This document shows positions 1 through 7,907 of a stretch of DNA of 64,000 bases, piece after piece (position 1 is the first letter of the stretch; each line of letters starts with the position of its first letter). The position numbers and the translations under genes were made by a program. Source of the DNA: JAOUGY01 sp963785075 (lineage in GTDB: Bacteria; Actinomycetota; Acidimicrobiia; Spongiisociales; ZC4RG35); contig CAWATW010000004.1 of NCBI GenBank assembly GCA_963785075.1, positions 558,001-622,000 on the forward strand, written 5' to 3'. The notes under the pieces were generated by a model. The model saw nothing but the letters and a program-made list of their open reading frames with translations. It was not told where the DNA came from and made no database searches.

Positions 1-245
1 AATTCGAGACGCATCACCCAAAGGTAGCGGCGCAGCAACGAGTCGCCGACACGGCCACACTACGCCGCAACTCGTCGCTACGATCTCCTCCGCCTGAGGG
101 GAGTATCTCCTCGGCGCCGTCGTCAACACGGGTCATTCCCGGCGGCGCCGCCTGTTCATCCGTACAGGTGAGAGAGACCTCGGTCTGCGTCATGTTGCCG
201 GCTGGAGGTCGAGATGACTGTCGGATGTTCGGGTTGGGATGCGCC

Positions 246-1337
246 GTGGAGTTGACGGAAGCCTTCGCATTCGTGATCGGGCTCGTATTGCTCGTGATCG
301 GCGCAGAATCACTGGTGAGAGGTGCTTCTGCTCTCGCCGTTTCGTTCGGCATCCCACCGCTCATCATCGGCCTGACGGTCGTGGCGCTCGGCACGAGCGC
401 TCCCGAGCTGGCGGTGAGCACCGGGTCGGCGATCCGGGGCGACGCTTCGATTGCCCTAGGCAATGTGGTGGGATCGAATATCGCCAACGTTCTCTTGATC
501 TTGGGCGTGTCTGCGGTCATCACCCCGCTGCTGGTGAAGTCACCGGTCGTCCGATTCGACGTCCCGGTGATGATCGTGGCGTCCGCGGTCGTGTTTGGGC
601 TTGCGCTCGACGGATCCTTGGGACGGGCCGAGGGCGTCGCACTGCTCGCTGCCGCCGTCACGTACATCGGGGCCCTTGTTCGTCGCGCACGCGCCGAGCC
701 GGATAGCGTCCTGCAAGAGTTCGCCGCGTCGACCCCACCGAGCCCAACCTCTCACTCTCGAAGTGCAATCATGATCGTGGTGGGCCTGGCGGGTCTGGTG
801 ACCGGGTCGAACCTGCTCCTCGACGCCGCCGTCGCGTTCGCGTCCCGCCAAGGCGTCTCGGAACTCGTCATCGGTCTCACGCTGGTGGCCGTGGGAACGT
901 CTCTTCCCGAGATCGCCACATCGGTCCTCGCTGCCGTTCGCGGCCAGCGCGACATTGCGGTTGGCAATGCGATCGGTTCCAACATCTTCAACCTGCTCGT
1001 GGTTCTGGGTGCCAGCGCCATCGTCGCCGTCGACGGGATCGACATCCCCTTGGGTGCGCTCGACTTCGATCTGCCGTTCATGATCGCGGTCGCCGTGGCT
1101 TGCCTCCCCATCCTCTCAACGGGTCATGTCATCGCCCGGTGGGAGGGACTCGTGTTCCTCGGGCACTACGTCGCATACACGACGTATCTCATTCTGGAGG
1201 CGAACGAGCACGATCTTCTCGAGCCGTTCTCGACGGCGCTGTTCCTGTTCGTGGTTCCGATCACCGTCGTCACATTGATCATCTCGGCCATGCGGTCACT
1301 CCGGTCACCTCACGATCGCTCCGATGTCGACGACTGA
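246..1337 (+). CDS. Calcium/cation antiporter (CaCA superfamily, YrbG-like)
   Basis: Membrane antiporter of the CaCA exchanger superfamily, expected to exchange Na+ or H+ for Ca2+ across the cytoplasmic membrane. Both alpha repeats of the family are visible: GTSAPELAVS followed by GNVVGSNIANVLLILG in the first half, and GTSLPEIATS followed by GNAIGSNIFNLLVVLG in the second; the Glu of each GTSxPE is the usual cation ligand. Roughly ten hydrophobic segments alternate with short loops, and a polar cytoplasmic loop separates the halves. I place the start at the GTG at 246, directly before the first membrane segment; an ATG at 225 and a longer reading from 168 are also open. The ion it moves cannot be told from sequence. 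It is followed after 18 bp by an oxidoreductase on the same strand. Confidence 0.85.
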   Translation: MELTEAFAFVIGLVLLVIGAESLVRGASALAVSFGIPPLIIGLTVVALGTSAPELAVSTGSAIRGDASIALGNVVGSNIANVLLILGVSAVITPLLVKSPVVRFDVPVMIVASAVVFGLALDGSLGRAEGVALLAAAVTYIGALVRRARAEPDSVLQEFAASTPPSPTSHSRSAIMIVVGLAGLVTGSNLLLDAAVAFASRQGVSELVIGLTLVAVGTSLPEIATSVLAAVRGQRDIAVGNAIGSNIFNLLVVLGASAIVAVDGIDIPLGALDFDLPFMIAVAVACLPILSTGHVIARWEGLVFLGHYVAYTTYLILEANEHDLLEPFSTALFLFVVPITVVTLIISAMRSLRSPHDRSDVDD

Positions 1338-1355
1338 CGCGCGATACTCAGAGAC

Positions 1356-2210
1356 ATGCGATTCGGGATCTCGTTCTTCGCCACCGACACGACGCTCGAT
1401 CCGGCATCCATGGCGCGCGCCGTCGAAGAACGCGGATTCGAGTCGCTGTGGCTTCCAGAACACAGCCACATCCCCGTCTCCCGACGCACACCGTGGGGAG
1501 GAGCCCCCGACGCGCCGCCGTTGCCAGACCACTACCTCCGCACACTCGACACGTTCGTTGCCCTCGGGGCGGCGGCCGCCGTGACCGAGAGAATCAAGCT
1601 GGCCACCGGTATCACCTTGATCGCCCAGCGCGATCCGATCTGGACTGCGAAAGAGGTGGCGACACTCGACGTGCTCTCGGGCGGCCGCGTCATCTTCGGC
1701 GTCGGCTACGGCTGGAACAAGGAAGAGATGGAGTCCCACGGTGTGTCGTACGTCGAGAGACGAGCCCTCCTGCGTGAGAAGGTGCTGATGATGAAGGCTC
1801 TGTGGACCGAAGACGAGGCGAGCTACTCAGGTGAGCATCTCTCCCTGGAACCAAGCTGGGCTTGGCCAAAGCCGGTCCAGCGGCCCCACCCGCCAGTCGT
1901 GCTCGGGGGGGCTGCGGGGCCTCGCACCGTTGCCGACATAGTCGAGTTCTGCGACGGCTGGATTCCGCTCGGTCGTCACGACCTCGAGGCGGGCTCCACC
2001 GCGGTAGGCACGGCACTGGAAGCTGCCGGACGATCCCGGGACGACTTCGAGATCACCTTCTTCGGTGCCAAGCCGACCCTCGAGTCGGTGGATCGTTTCC
2101 GCCGGCTCGGGTTCGACCGCCTGCTGTTCAACGTCCCCTCGGCCGACCCGGACACGGTGATCCGATCGCTGGACGAGCGAGCTGCCTTCGTCGACTCACT
2201 CACGCCATGA
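1356..2210 (+). CDS. LLM-class F420-dependent oxidoreductase
   Basis: Luciferase-like (beta/alpha)8 flavin/F420 oxidoreductase, 284 residues, a usual length for the actinobacterial F420-dependent subgroup. The N-terminus MRFGISFF followed by the FESLWLPEHSHIP segment is typical of the coenzyme-binding first strands, and the LATGITLIAQRDP and GRVIFGVGYGWNKEE stretches are conserved in this family. The substrate is not predictable. Its TGA stop overlaps the ATG of glgA (ATGA at 2207-2210), so the two are probably translated together, although no biochemical link between them is known. F420 use is inferred from family resemblance; FMN is the alternative. Confidence 0.85.
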   Translation: MRFGISFFATDTTLDPASMARAVEERGFESLWLPEHSHIPVSRRTPWGGAPDAPPLPDHYLRTLDTFVALGAAAAVTERIKLATGITLIAQRDPIWTAKEVATLDVLSGGRVIFGVGYGWNKEEMESHGVSYVERRALLREKVLMMKALWTEDEASYSGEHLSLEPSWAWPKPVQRPHPPVVLGGAAGPRTVADIVEFCDGWIPLGRHDLEAGSTAVGTALEAAGRSRDDFEITFFGAKPTLESVDRFRRLGFDRLLFNVPSADPDTVIRSLDERAAFVDSLTP

Positions 2211-3646
2211 AAGCGGCGTTGTCGATCCTGTTCGTCTCGTCCGAGGTCGTGCCGTATGCAAAAACGGGTGGGCTGGCGGACGTGTCGGGCGCGCTGCCCG
2301 CAGCGCTGGCCGCCCAAGGCCATCGGGTCGCCACCATCATGCCGCTGTACGGAACCGTCGATCGGACGGATCTCGTCCACCACCCCGAGTGGAGCGGCAC
2401 CGTCGACCTCGGGGCAACTGCGTTCGAGTGGTCCATGTGGGAGGACCCCCGGACGTCCACTCGCTTCGTCGACATCCCGGCTCTGTACGAGCGAGGAGAC
2501 CTCTACACACACGACCCCGACGAGCATCTCCGGTTCGCCGCGCTCGGACTTGCTGCGCTCGAGCATGCAGTCGACAGTGGACTCCGAGTCGACCTGATCC
2601 ACTGCAACGACTGGCAGACCGGCACCATTCCGGCGCTCGTCGCCGGTCCGTACCGCAAAGCACTCGGCTACCCGAAGACGGTGATGACCATCCACAACCT
2701 GGCCTACCAGGGCGGCTTCGACGCCTCGGTCGCCGATTCGCTGGGGTTGGGCGACCGCACCGATCTGCTGCACCCGGGTCACCTGTCCGCCGGCTTCATC
2801 TCGTTTCTCGAGACCGGACTGCTGCACGCCGATGCGATCACGACGGTGTCTCCCACGTACGCCCGCGAGATCCAAACACCCGAAGGGGGAGCGGGGCTCG
2901 ACGGCCTCTTGCGAACGCGATCGAATGCAGTGGTCGGCATCCTCAACGGCATGGACGACACCGAATGGAACCCGAGGACCGACCAGCTGATCCCGTTCCG
3001 CTACTCGGAAAGGAGCCTGTGGCGAAAGGAGCTCAACAAGGAGGCTCTGCTCACACATTTCGGGCTGCCCTATCGCAAGCATGTCCCGGTCATCGGCATG
3101 GTCACCCGGCTTGCAGTCCAAAAAGGGATCGACCTGCTCCCCGACCCCTTCCGGTACTTCCTCGAGAGCTGGGATGTTCGGTTCGCCATCATCGGCTCGG
3201 GCGAGGCGCACTACGAAGACATGCTCCACAAGCTGGCTGACAGCTACCCCGACAAGGTGGGCTTCTTCGCCGGATACGACAACCGGCTGTCACATCTCGT
3301 CGAAGCCGGATCGGACATCTTCCTCATGCCATCGCTGTACGAGCCGTGTGGCCTCAACCAGATGTATTCGCTCGCCTACGGCACGATCCCCGTTGTGCGC
3401 CGTGTCGGCGGCCTCGCCGACACGGTCGAGCAGGCCGATCCGAGCGTGGGAGCCGGGACCGGAGTCGTGTTCGACGACTACGACTCGAATGCCGTGGGTT
3501 GGGCCTTGGGTCGTGCGCTGACCCTCCACCTCGACCGCAAGGGTTGGCAGACCATCCAGCGGAACGGGATGGCTGTCGACAACTCATGGGAACAACGGGC
3601 CGACGAGTACGTGGCTCTCTACCGGAAGCTGATAGCCGGCAAGTAG
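2207..3646 (+). CDS. glgA: Glycogen synthase (ADP-glucose type, GT5)
   Basis: Transfers glucose from ADP-glucose to the non-reducing end of alpha-1,4-glucan. The 479-residue protein has the two Rossmann-like domains of GT5/GT-B enzymes: near the N-terminus the ADP-glucose-binding KTGGLADV loop (KxGGL motif), mid-protein the HNLAYQG segment, and at the C-terminal side the EPCGLNQMYSLAYG stretch carrying the catalytic-site glutamate, followed by RVGGLADTV. An upstream in-frame reading exists from 1862, but the ATG at 2207 fits the family N-terminus and overlaps the preceding stop by four bases. No branching enzyme or ADP-glucose pyrophosphorylase lies nearby. A heptad repeat array begins eight bases after the stop. 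Confidence 0.95.
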   Translation: MKAALSILFVSSEVVPYAKTGGLADVSGALPAALAAQGHRVATIMPLYGTVDRTDLVHHPEWSGTVDLGATAFEWSMWEDPRTSTRFVDIPALYERGDLYTHDPDEHLRFAALGLAALEHAVDSGLRVDLIHCNDWQTGTIPALVAGPYRKALGYPKTVMTIHNLAYQGGFDASVADSLGLGDRTDLLHPGHLSAGFISFLETGLLHADAITTVSPTYAREIQTPEGGAGLDGLLRTRSNAVVGILNGMDDTEWNPRTDQLIPFRYSERSLWRKELNKEALLTHFGLPYRKHVPVIGMVTRLAVQKGIDLLPDPFRYFLESWDVRFAIIGSGEAHYEDMLHKLADSYPDKVGFFAGYDNRLSHLVEAGSDIFLMPSLYEPCGLNQMYSLAYGTIPVVRRVGGLADTVEQADPSVGAGTGVVFDDYDSNAVGWALGRALTLHLDRKGWQTIQRNGMAVDNSWEQRADEYVALYRKLIAGK

Positions 3647-3654
3647 CGATTGCC

Positions 3655-3775
3655 TACGTTCTACGTACAACGTTCTACGTACAACGCGCTAGGTAATACG
3701 CAATACGTCAACGCCCTACGTAATGCGTTCTACGTAGGACGCATTACGCAAGACGCAAGACGCAAGGCGCACGAA
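3655..3775 (+). repeat. Heptad repeat array downstream of glgA
   Basis: About seventeen degenerate 7-bp units (TACGTTC, TACGTAC, AACGTTC, TACGCAA, GACGCAA and variants) start eight bases after the glgA stop. The array contains a perfect 10-bp inverted repeat, CGTAATGCGT at 3719-3728 and ACGCATTACG at 3739-3748, around a central TACGTA, so a transcript would fold into a hairpin. The last units (GACGCAA) belong to the same family as arrays near 29.5, 32.0, 40.8 and 54.6 kb. Confidence 0.85.
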
Positions 3776-3778
3776 CCC

Positions 3779-4150
3779 GGCGTCTGTTTCGCTCGGCGTA
3801 GACCACCCATCACACATGGTCCGAGAAAGACGATCAACCGGAGCGAAAGTCCGCCTGCCACACCACGGCGACGCACCCGACCATGAGGGGGGTCACACAC
3901 GGCGGAAGCCCAGGCGGACCGGCGTCTGTTTCGCTCGGCGTAGACCACCCATCACACATGGTCCGAGAAAGACGATCAACAGGAGCGAAAGTCCGCCTGC
4001 CACATCACGGCGACGCACCCGACCATGAGGGGGGTCACACGCGGCGGAAGCCCAGGCGGACCGGCGTCTGTTTCGCTCGGCGTAGACCACCCATCACACA
4101 TGGTCCGAGAAAGACGATCAACAGGAGCGAAAGTCCGCCTGCAACATCAC
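3779..4150. repeat. 142-bp tandem repeat, 2.6 copies
   Basis: Three head-to-tail copies with a period of 142 bp begin at 3779, 3921 and 4063; the third is cut at about 4150, at the 3' end of the next gene. Copies differ at only a few positions, so the duplication is recent or homogenised. Each unit carries TTTCGCTC near its start and the complementary GAGCGAAA about 50 bp later, able to form a stem. The short reading frames over the repeat simply follow its periodicity and are not genes. This and the preceding heptad array fill the gap between glgA and the next gene. Confidence 0.9.
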
Positions 4151-4932
4151 TGTGTCGCTTCGACCATGATTTCGCGAAGACGACCCGCCAGTGATCGGTC
4201 GCCGGTCACTGTCAGGGCCTCGAGGGCGCCGCGGCCCCAGAGCCAGCGGTCGAGATCGACAGCGGTGCCCGAGACGATGGCGTTCGGTTCGACGGCGTCG
4301 ACACCGACGGTGAGCGCCGGGAGGTCGTAGGACTCGCCGGAGTTCGGTGAGGTCCCGGTCATCCTTCCGAATGCCGCACCCCAGGTGCTGTCCACATCGG
4401 TGGCCACGATGCGCAGCACGACACCCTCCGGATCGAACCTGGCCCACGCCGGCACTCCGCCCGCGAAGACCCGGAGTACTTCATCGATGCCGTCGCCGGC
4501 CAGGTCTGCATCGATCGGAGACTCGCCCGCCCCTGAGAGTTCGGCGTCGATCCGGTGGATCAATGCCTCGTGGGCCTGGCGGCGTCTCACGAATCCGACC
4601 GTCCCATCATCGGACCACGTCCACACCGGTACTTCATCACCGCGGACGGCGAGAGCGCCGGCCAGCCGCGCGGTCTGCCGCTCACACAAGACGAGCAGGT
4701 CGTCGTATGAGTCCGGCCGGTCGTCCTTCATGGCCTGGGCCGCCTCGGGATCACGGAGGTCGTTGTCGACGATCGAGCCCCAGAACATCTGGACTTCGGT
4801 GAGATGCCAGAGCAGATCGGCGGCCGTCCACCCTGGGCAACTGGGCACCGGGGCCACCGGCGGGATCTGCGCCATCGCCCGCACGAAGGTCCTCGACTCG
4901 CGCACCAGGTGTGTGTTGAAGTCCATGCCCAA
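4147..4932 (-). CDS. Maleylpyruvate isomerase family, mycothiol-dependent (DinB-like) protein
   Basis: 261-residue protein of the actinobacterial MDMPI/TIGR03083 type. The N-terminal four-helix DinB-like bundle shows the hallmark CPGWTAADLLWHLTEVQMFW, whose His is a usual metal ligand; the C-terminal part is the SCP2-like MDMPI domain found in many actinobacteria. Family members are metal-dependent, mycothiol-using isomerases or transferases; the actual substrate here is unknown. The TTG at 4932 lies seven bases after a GGAGG, and an ATG six bases further in is the alternative start. Its 3' end runs into the last copy of the 142-bp repeat. The strong groEL terminator hairpin lies just upstream, so it probably has its own promoter. 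Confidence 0.85.
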   Translation of the reverse strand: MGMDFNTHLVRESRTFVRAMAQIPPVAPVPSCPGWTAADLLWHLTEVQMFWGSIVDNDLRDPEAAQAMKDDRPDSYDDLLVLCERQTARLAGALAVRGDEVPVWTWSDDGTVGFVRRRQAHEALIHRIDAELSGAGESPIDADLAGDGIDEVLRVFAGGVPAWARFDPEGVVLRIVATDVDSTWGAAFGRMTGTSPNSGESYDLPALTVGVDAVEPNAIVSGTAVDLDRWLWGRGALEALTVTGDRSLAGRLREIMVEATQ

Positions 4933-4948
4933 ACTCTACCCTCCACGC

Positions 4949-4981
4949 AACGAGGCCCCGGGGGATCCCCGGGGCCTCGTT
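4949..4981 (-). terminator. Hairpin terminator of groES-groEL
   Basis: Perfect inverted repeat with 15-bp arms (AACGAGGCCCCGGGG) and a 3-base loop, 26 bp after the groEL stop on the minus strand. There is no clear U tract after it, as is common in GC-rich actinobacteria. It separates groESL from the next minus-strand gene, whose ribosome binding site follows almost at once. Confidence 0.75.
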
Positions 4982-5006
4982 CATGTGTCGGTTTCCGATC
5001 AGTCGA

Positions 5007-6638
5007 TCAGAAGTCCATACCGCCGCCGCCGCCGTGCTCATGGCCACCGGCGGGAGCGTCCTCCTTGACCTCGGCGACGAGGGCCTCGGTCGTGAGGAGC
5101 AGTGCCGCGATCGAAGCTGCGTTCTGCAGCGTCGAACGAGTCACCTTGGCCGGGTCGGGCACACCGGCTGCGAGGAGATCCTCGTACTTGCCGGTTGCGG
5201 CGTTGAAGCCGAAGTTGCCTTCGCCCGACCGCACCTGCTCGACGACTACTCCGCCTTCGAACCCGGCGTTCACCGCAATCTGGCGAAGCGGCTCTTCCAT
5301 GGCCTTGCGGACGATCCCGCGACCGGCCTTCACGTCCTGGGATCCGCCACGCAGCTTGTCGAGAGAATCCTGCGCACGGAGCAGCGCCACGCCGCCTCCG
5401 GGGACGATGCCTTCTTCGACTGCGGCACGGGCAGCCGAGACCGAGTCTTCGATGCGGTGCTTCTTCTCTTTCAGCTCCACCTCGGTGGCAGCGCCGACCT
5501 TGATCACCACGACACCGCCGGAGAGCTTGGCGAGACGCTCCTGGAGCTTCTCGCGGTCCCAATCGGAGTCGGTGTTGTCGATCTCACGCTCGATCTGCTT
5601 GATCCGAGCCTTGACGTCGGCCTCGGCACCGGAACCATCGACAATGGTCGTGGCGTCCTTGGTGATGACGACCTTGCGAGCATGACCCAGCATGTCGGTG
5701 GTGACGTTCTCGAGCTTCAGGCCGACCTCTTCGGAGATCACGGTGCCACCGGTGAGGATGGCGATGTCCTGGAGCATGGCCTTGCGTCGCTCACCGAATC
5801 CGGGAGCCTTCACGGCAGCCGACGAGAACGTGCCACGGATCTTGTTGACGACCAGCGTGGCGAGAGCCTCGCCCTCGACGTCCTCGGCGAGGATCAACAC
5901 GGGCTTGCCGGTCTGCATGATCTTCTCGAGAACCGGAAGCAGGTCGTTGACCGAGCTGATCTTCTGGTTCGCGATCAGGATGAACGGATCATCCAGGATC
6001 GCTTCCTGACGATCCGGATCCGTGATGAAGTAGGGCGAGTTGTAGCCCTTGTCGAACTGCATGCCCTCGGTGAACTCGAGCTCGAGCCCGAAGGTCTGGC
6101 CTTCTTCGACGGTGATCACGCCATCCTTGCCAACCCGATCGAAGGCATCGGCGATGACCTTGCCGATGGTCGTGTCGTTGTTGGCCGAGATCGATGCCAC
6201 GTTGGTGATCTGTGCGCTGGTTTCGATGTCGATCGCCATGTCGCTGATCGCCTTGACGGCGGTCTCGACGGCTTCCTCGATGCCGCGCTTCAGCTCCATC
6301 GGGTTGGCCCCGGCAGCTACCTGGCGAAGGCCCTCACGCACCATTGCCTGTGCAAGCACGGTGGCCGTGGTGGTCCCGTCACCGGCGACGTTGTCGGTCT
6401 TGTTCGCCACCTCGTAGGCCAGCTTGGCGCCCATGTTCTCCCACGGGTCGTCGAGCTCGATCTCCTTGGCGATGGTCACACCGTCGTTGGTGATGGTCGG
6501 GGCGCCCCACTTCTTCTCGAGCACCACATTTCGGCCCTTCGGGCCGAGAGTCACCTTCACGGTGTCGGCGAGCTTGTCTACGCCCGCCTGGAGGCCCTTT
6601 CGGGCTTCCTCGTTGAATCGAAGTTCCTTCGATGCCAT
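5007..6638 (-). CDS. groEL: Chaperonin GroEL (Hsp60)
   Basis: 543-residue 60-kDa chaperonin subunit that forms the double-ring folding chamber and works with GroES and ATP in the cytoplasm. It has the N-terminal MASKELRF start, the ATP-site GDGTTTATVLA motif, the conserved VEEGIVPGGGVAL segment and the glycine-rich tail ending GGGGGMDF. The ORF is open further upstream to 6767, but that stretch overlaps groES out of frame; the ATG at 6638 with GGAGG nine bases before it is clear. The tail contains His and Glu (GGHEHGGGGG) besides Gly/Met; this variation is known in actinobacterial GroEL1-like proteins, but it is the copy linked to groES here. Confidence 0.98.
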   Translation of the reverse strand: MASKELRFNEEARKGLQAGVDKLADTVKVTLGPKGRNVVLEKKWGAPTITNDGVTIAKEIELDDPWENMGAKLAYEVANKTDNVAGDGTTTATVLAQAMVREGLRQVAAGANPMELKRGIEEAVETAVKAISDMAIDIETSAQITNVASISANNDTTIGKVIADAFDRVGKDGVITVEEGQTFGLELEFTEGMQFDKGYNSPYFITDPDRQEAILDDPFILIANQKISSVNDLLPVLEKIMQTGKPVLILAEDVEGEALATLVVNKIRGTFSSAAVKAPGFGERRKAMLQDIAILTGGTVISEEVGLKLENVTTDMLGHARKVVITKDATTIVDGSGAEADVKARIKQIEREIDNTDSDWDREKLQERLAKLSGGVVVIKVGAATEVELKEKKHRIEDSVSAARAAVEEGIVPGGGVALLRAQDSLDKLRGGSQDVKAGRGIVRKAMEEPLRQIAVNAGFEGGVVVEQVRSGEGNFGFNAATGKYEDLLAAGVPDPAKVTRSTLQNAASIAALLLTTEALVAEVKEDAPAGGHEHGGGGGMDF

Positions 6639-6657
6639 ATGTCTGAATCCTCCGTTG

Positions 6658-6948
6658 TCAGCCGACGATGGCCAGCAGATCGCGAGATGACAGCACGAGG
6701 TACTCGTTGCCCTCGACCTTGACCTCAGTTCCGGCGAACTTCGAGTACAAGACCTTGTCGCCCTCACTCACGTCCATTGGCAGACGGTCTCCGTCATCGT
6801 CGAGAGCGCCGGGGCCGACGGCGACGATGGTGCCCATCTGGGGCTTTTCCTTGGCGGTGTCGGGAATCACGAGACCCGACGGCGTCCGCATGTCCTGATC
6901 CTCGTCGGGCTTGACTACCACCCGATCACCGAGGGGCTGAAGCTTCAT
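6658..6948 (-). CDS. groES: Co-chaperonin GroES
   Basis: 96-residue 10-kDa lid subunit that caps the GroEL ring. It begins MKLQPLGDRVVVKPDEDQ, contains the mobile-loop region (RTPSGLVIPDTAKEKPQ, with the hydrophobic LVI that contacts GroEL) and ends in DLLAIVG. An AGGAGG lies about five bases before the ATG. groEL follows after 19 bp. The promoter region upstream carries two CIRCE operators, so the pair is expected to be repressed by HrcA and induced by heat. Confidence 0.98.
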   Translation of the reverse strand: MKLQPLGDRVVVKPDEDQDMRTPSGLVIPDTAKEKPQMGTIVAVGPGALDDDGDRLPMDVSEGDKVLYSKFAGTEVKVEGNEYLVLSSRDLLAIVG

Positions 6949-7081
6949 CTAGCTCCTCCTACGACGACAGTTCATCTTCTCCACGCAGCGATGTACGCCT
7001 GACGTGGACTGTGCTGGCCTCGGCGGTCGAACGGGCCCTCCCGGCGCCGCCTCGGCAGGTAGCAGCCCCGTATGGGGACTG

Positions 7082-7108
7082 CTAGCACTCCCACTTGGAG
7101 AGTGCCAG
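7082..7108 (-). promoter_or_regulatory. CIRCE operator 1 (HrcA site) of groESL
   Basis: CTAGCACTC, nine bases, then GAGTGCCAG: a near-match to the CIRCE consensus TTAGCACTC-N9-GAGTGCTAA. It is the groES-proximal of two tandem sites, about 135 bp before the groES start. Confidence 0.9.
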
Positions 7109-7115
7109 AAGAACG

Positions 7116-7142
7116 TTAGCACTCGATCGGGAGGAGTGCCAA
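7116..7142 (-). promoter_or_regulatory. CIRCE operator 2 (HrcA site) of groESL
   Basis: TTAGCACTC, nine bases, then GAGTGCCAA: left half exact, right half with one change from the CIRCE consensus. The centres of the two sites are 34 bp apart, so two HrcA dimers could sit on nearly the same DNA face. hrcA itself is not in the window. Confidence 0.93.
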
Positions 7143-7160
7143 ATGGGGGGCCTCGCTACG

Positions 7161-7204
7161 TCTCGGGTCTCGGGTCTCCAGTCTCCAGTCTCCAGTCTCC
7201 AGTC
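7161..7204. repeat. GTCTCCA heptad array before the 121-bp repeats
   Basis: Six units of GTCTCCA, with GTCTCGG variants at the left edge, between the CIRCE region and the first 121-bp repeat. A second array of the same unit lies at 7328-7366 between repeats 1 and 2. Confidence 0.9.
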
Positions 7205-7210
7205 AACGCG

Positions 7211-7880
7211 AACCACAGCTTCACCGTGCATCCTGACCAGATGCCGCCCGAACCGGAAACACCCGCCGTCAGAACGGCACTCGGGGGTCTGGGGGTCGCC
7301 CCCAATGAGGGCTCGCTCTGCTCGCCCAGTCTCGGGTCTCCAGTCTCCAGTCTCCAGTCTCCAGTCAACGCGAACCACAGCTTCACCGTGCATCGTGACC
7401 AGAAGCCGCCCGACCCGGACACACCCGCCGTCAGGACGGCACTCGGGGGTCTGGGGGTCGCCCCCCAGACATCATCAGCCCGCGCAACCCGCGGGCCACA
7501 GCTTCACCGTGGATCGTGACCAGAAGCCGCCCGACACGAACCCACCCGCCGTCAGCACGGCACTCGCGGGTCTGGGGGTCGTCCCCCAGACATCATCAGC
7601 CGCCGCGTCAACCCGCGGACCACAGCTTCACCGTGCATCGTGAGCAGAAGCCGCCCGACACGAACCCACCCGCCGTCAGCACGGCACTCGCGGGTCTGGG
7701 GGTCGCCCCCCAGACATCATCAACCCGCGCAACCCGCGAACCACAGCTTCACCGTGCATCGTGACCTGATGCCGCCCGACCCGGACACACCCGCCGTCAG
7801 GACGGCACTCGGGGGTCTGGGGGTCGTCCCCCAGAAATCATCAGCCCACGCAACACGCGAACCACAGCTTGTCTGGGGCC
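7211..7880. repeat. 121-bp tandem repeat array
   Basis: Units beginning AACCACAGCTTCACCGTGCATC start at about 7211, 7373, 7494, 7617, 7739 and 7860 (the last partial); after the first, which is separated by an inserted GTCTCCA array at 7328-7366, the period is 121-123 bp. Each unit contains an inverted repeat, GTCTGGGGG and CCCCCAGAC around two or three bases, able to form a strong hairpin. The same unit recurs at 54766-55118. Short reading frames here mirror the period and are not genes. The array fills the whole gap between tsaD and the groES promoter. Confidence 0.9.
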
Positions 7881-7907
7881 CGCCGTCGGAGCGGGATTCC
7901 GGGGAGG

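Noticed and set aside
1..245. Minus-strand frame 14..667
   Set aside because: Thr/Ser/Ala-rich antisense of the antiporter gene; the first 245 bp show no gene.
7211..7880. CRISPR array
   Set aside because: The units are 121 bp and tandem without unique spacers, and no cas genes are near; the same applies to the 142-bp repeat.
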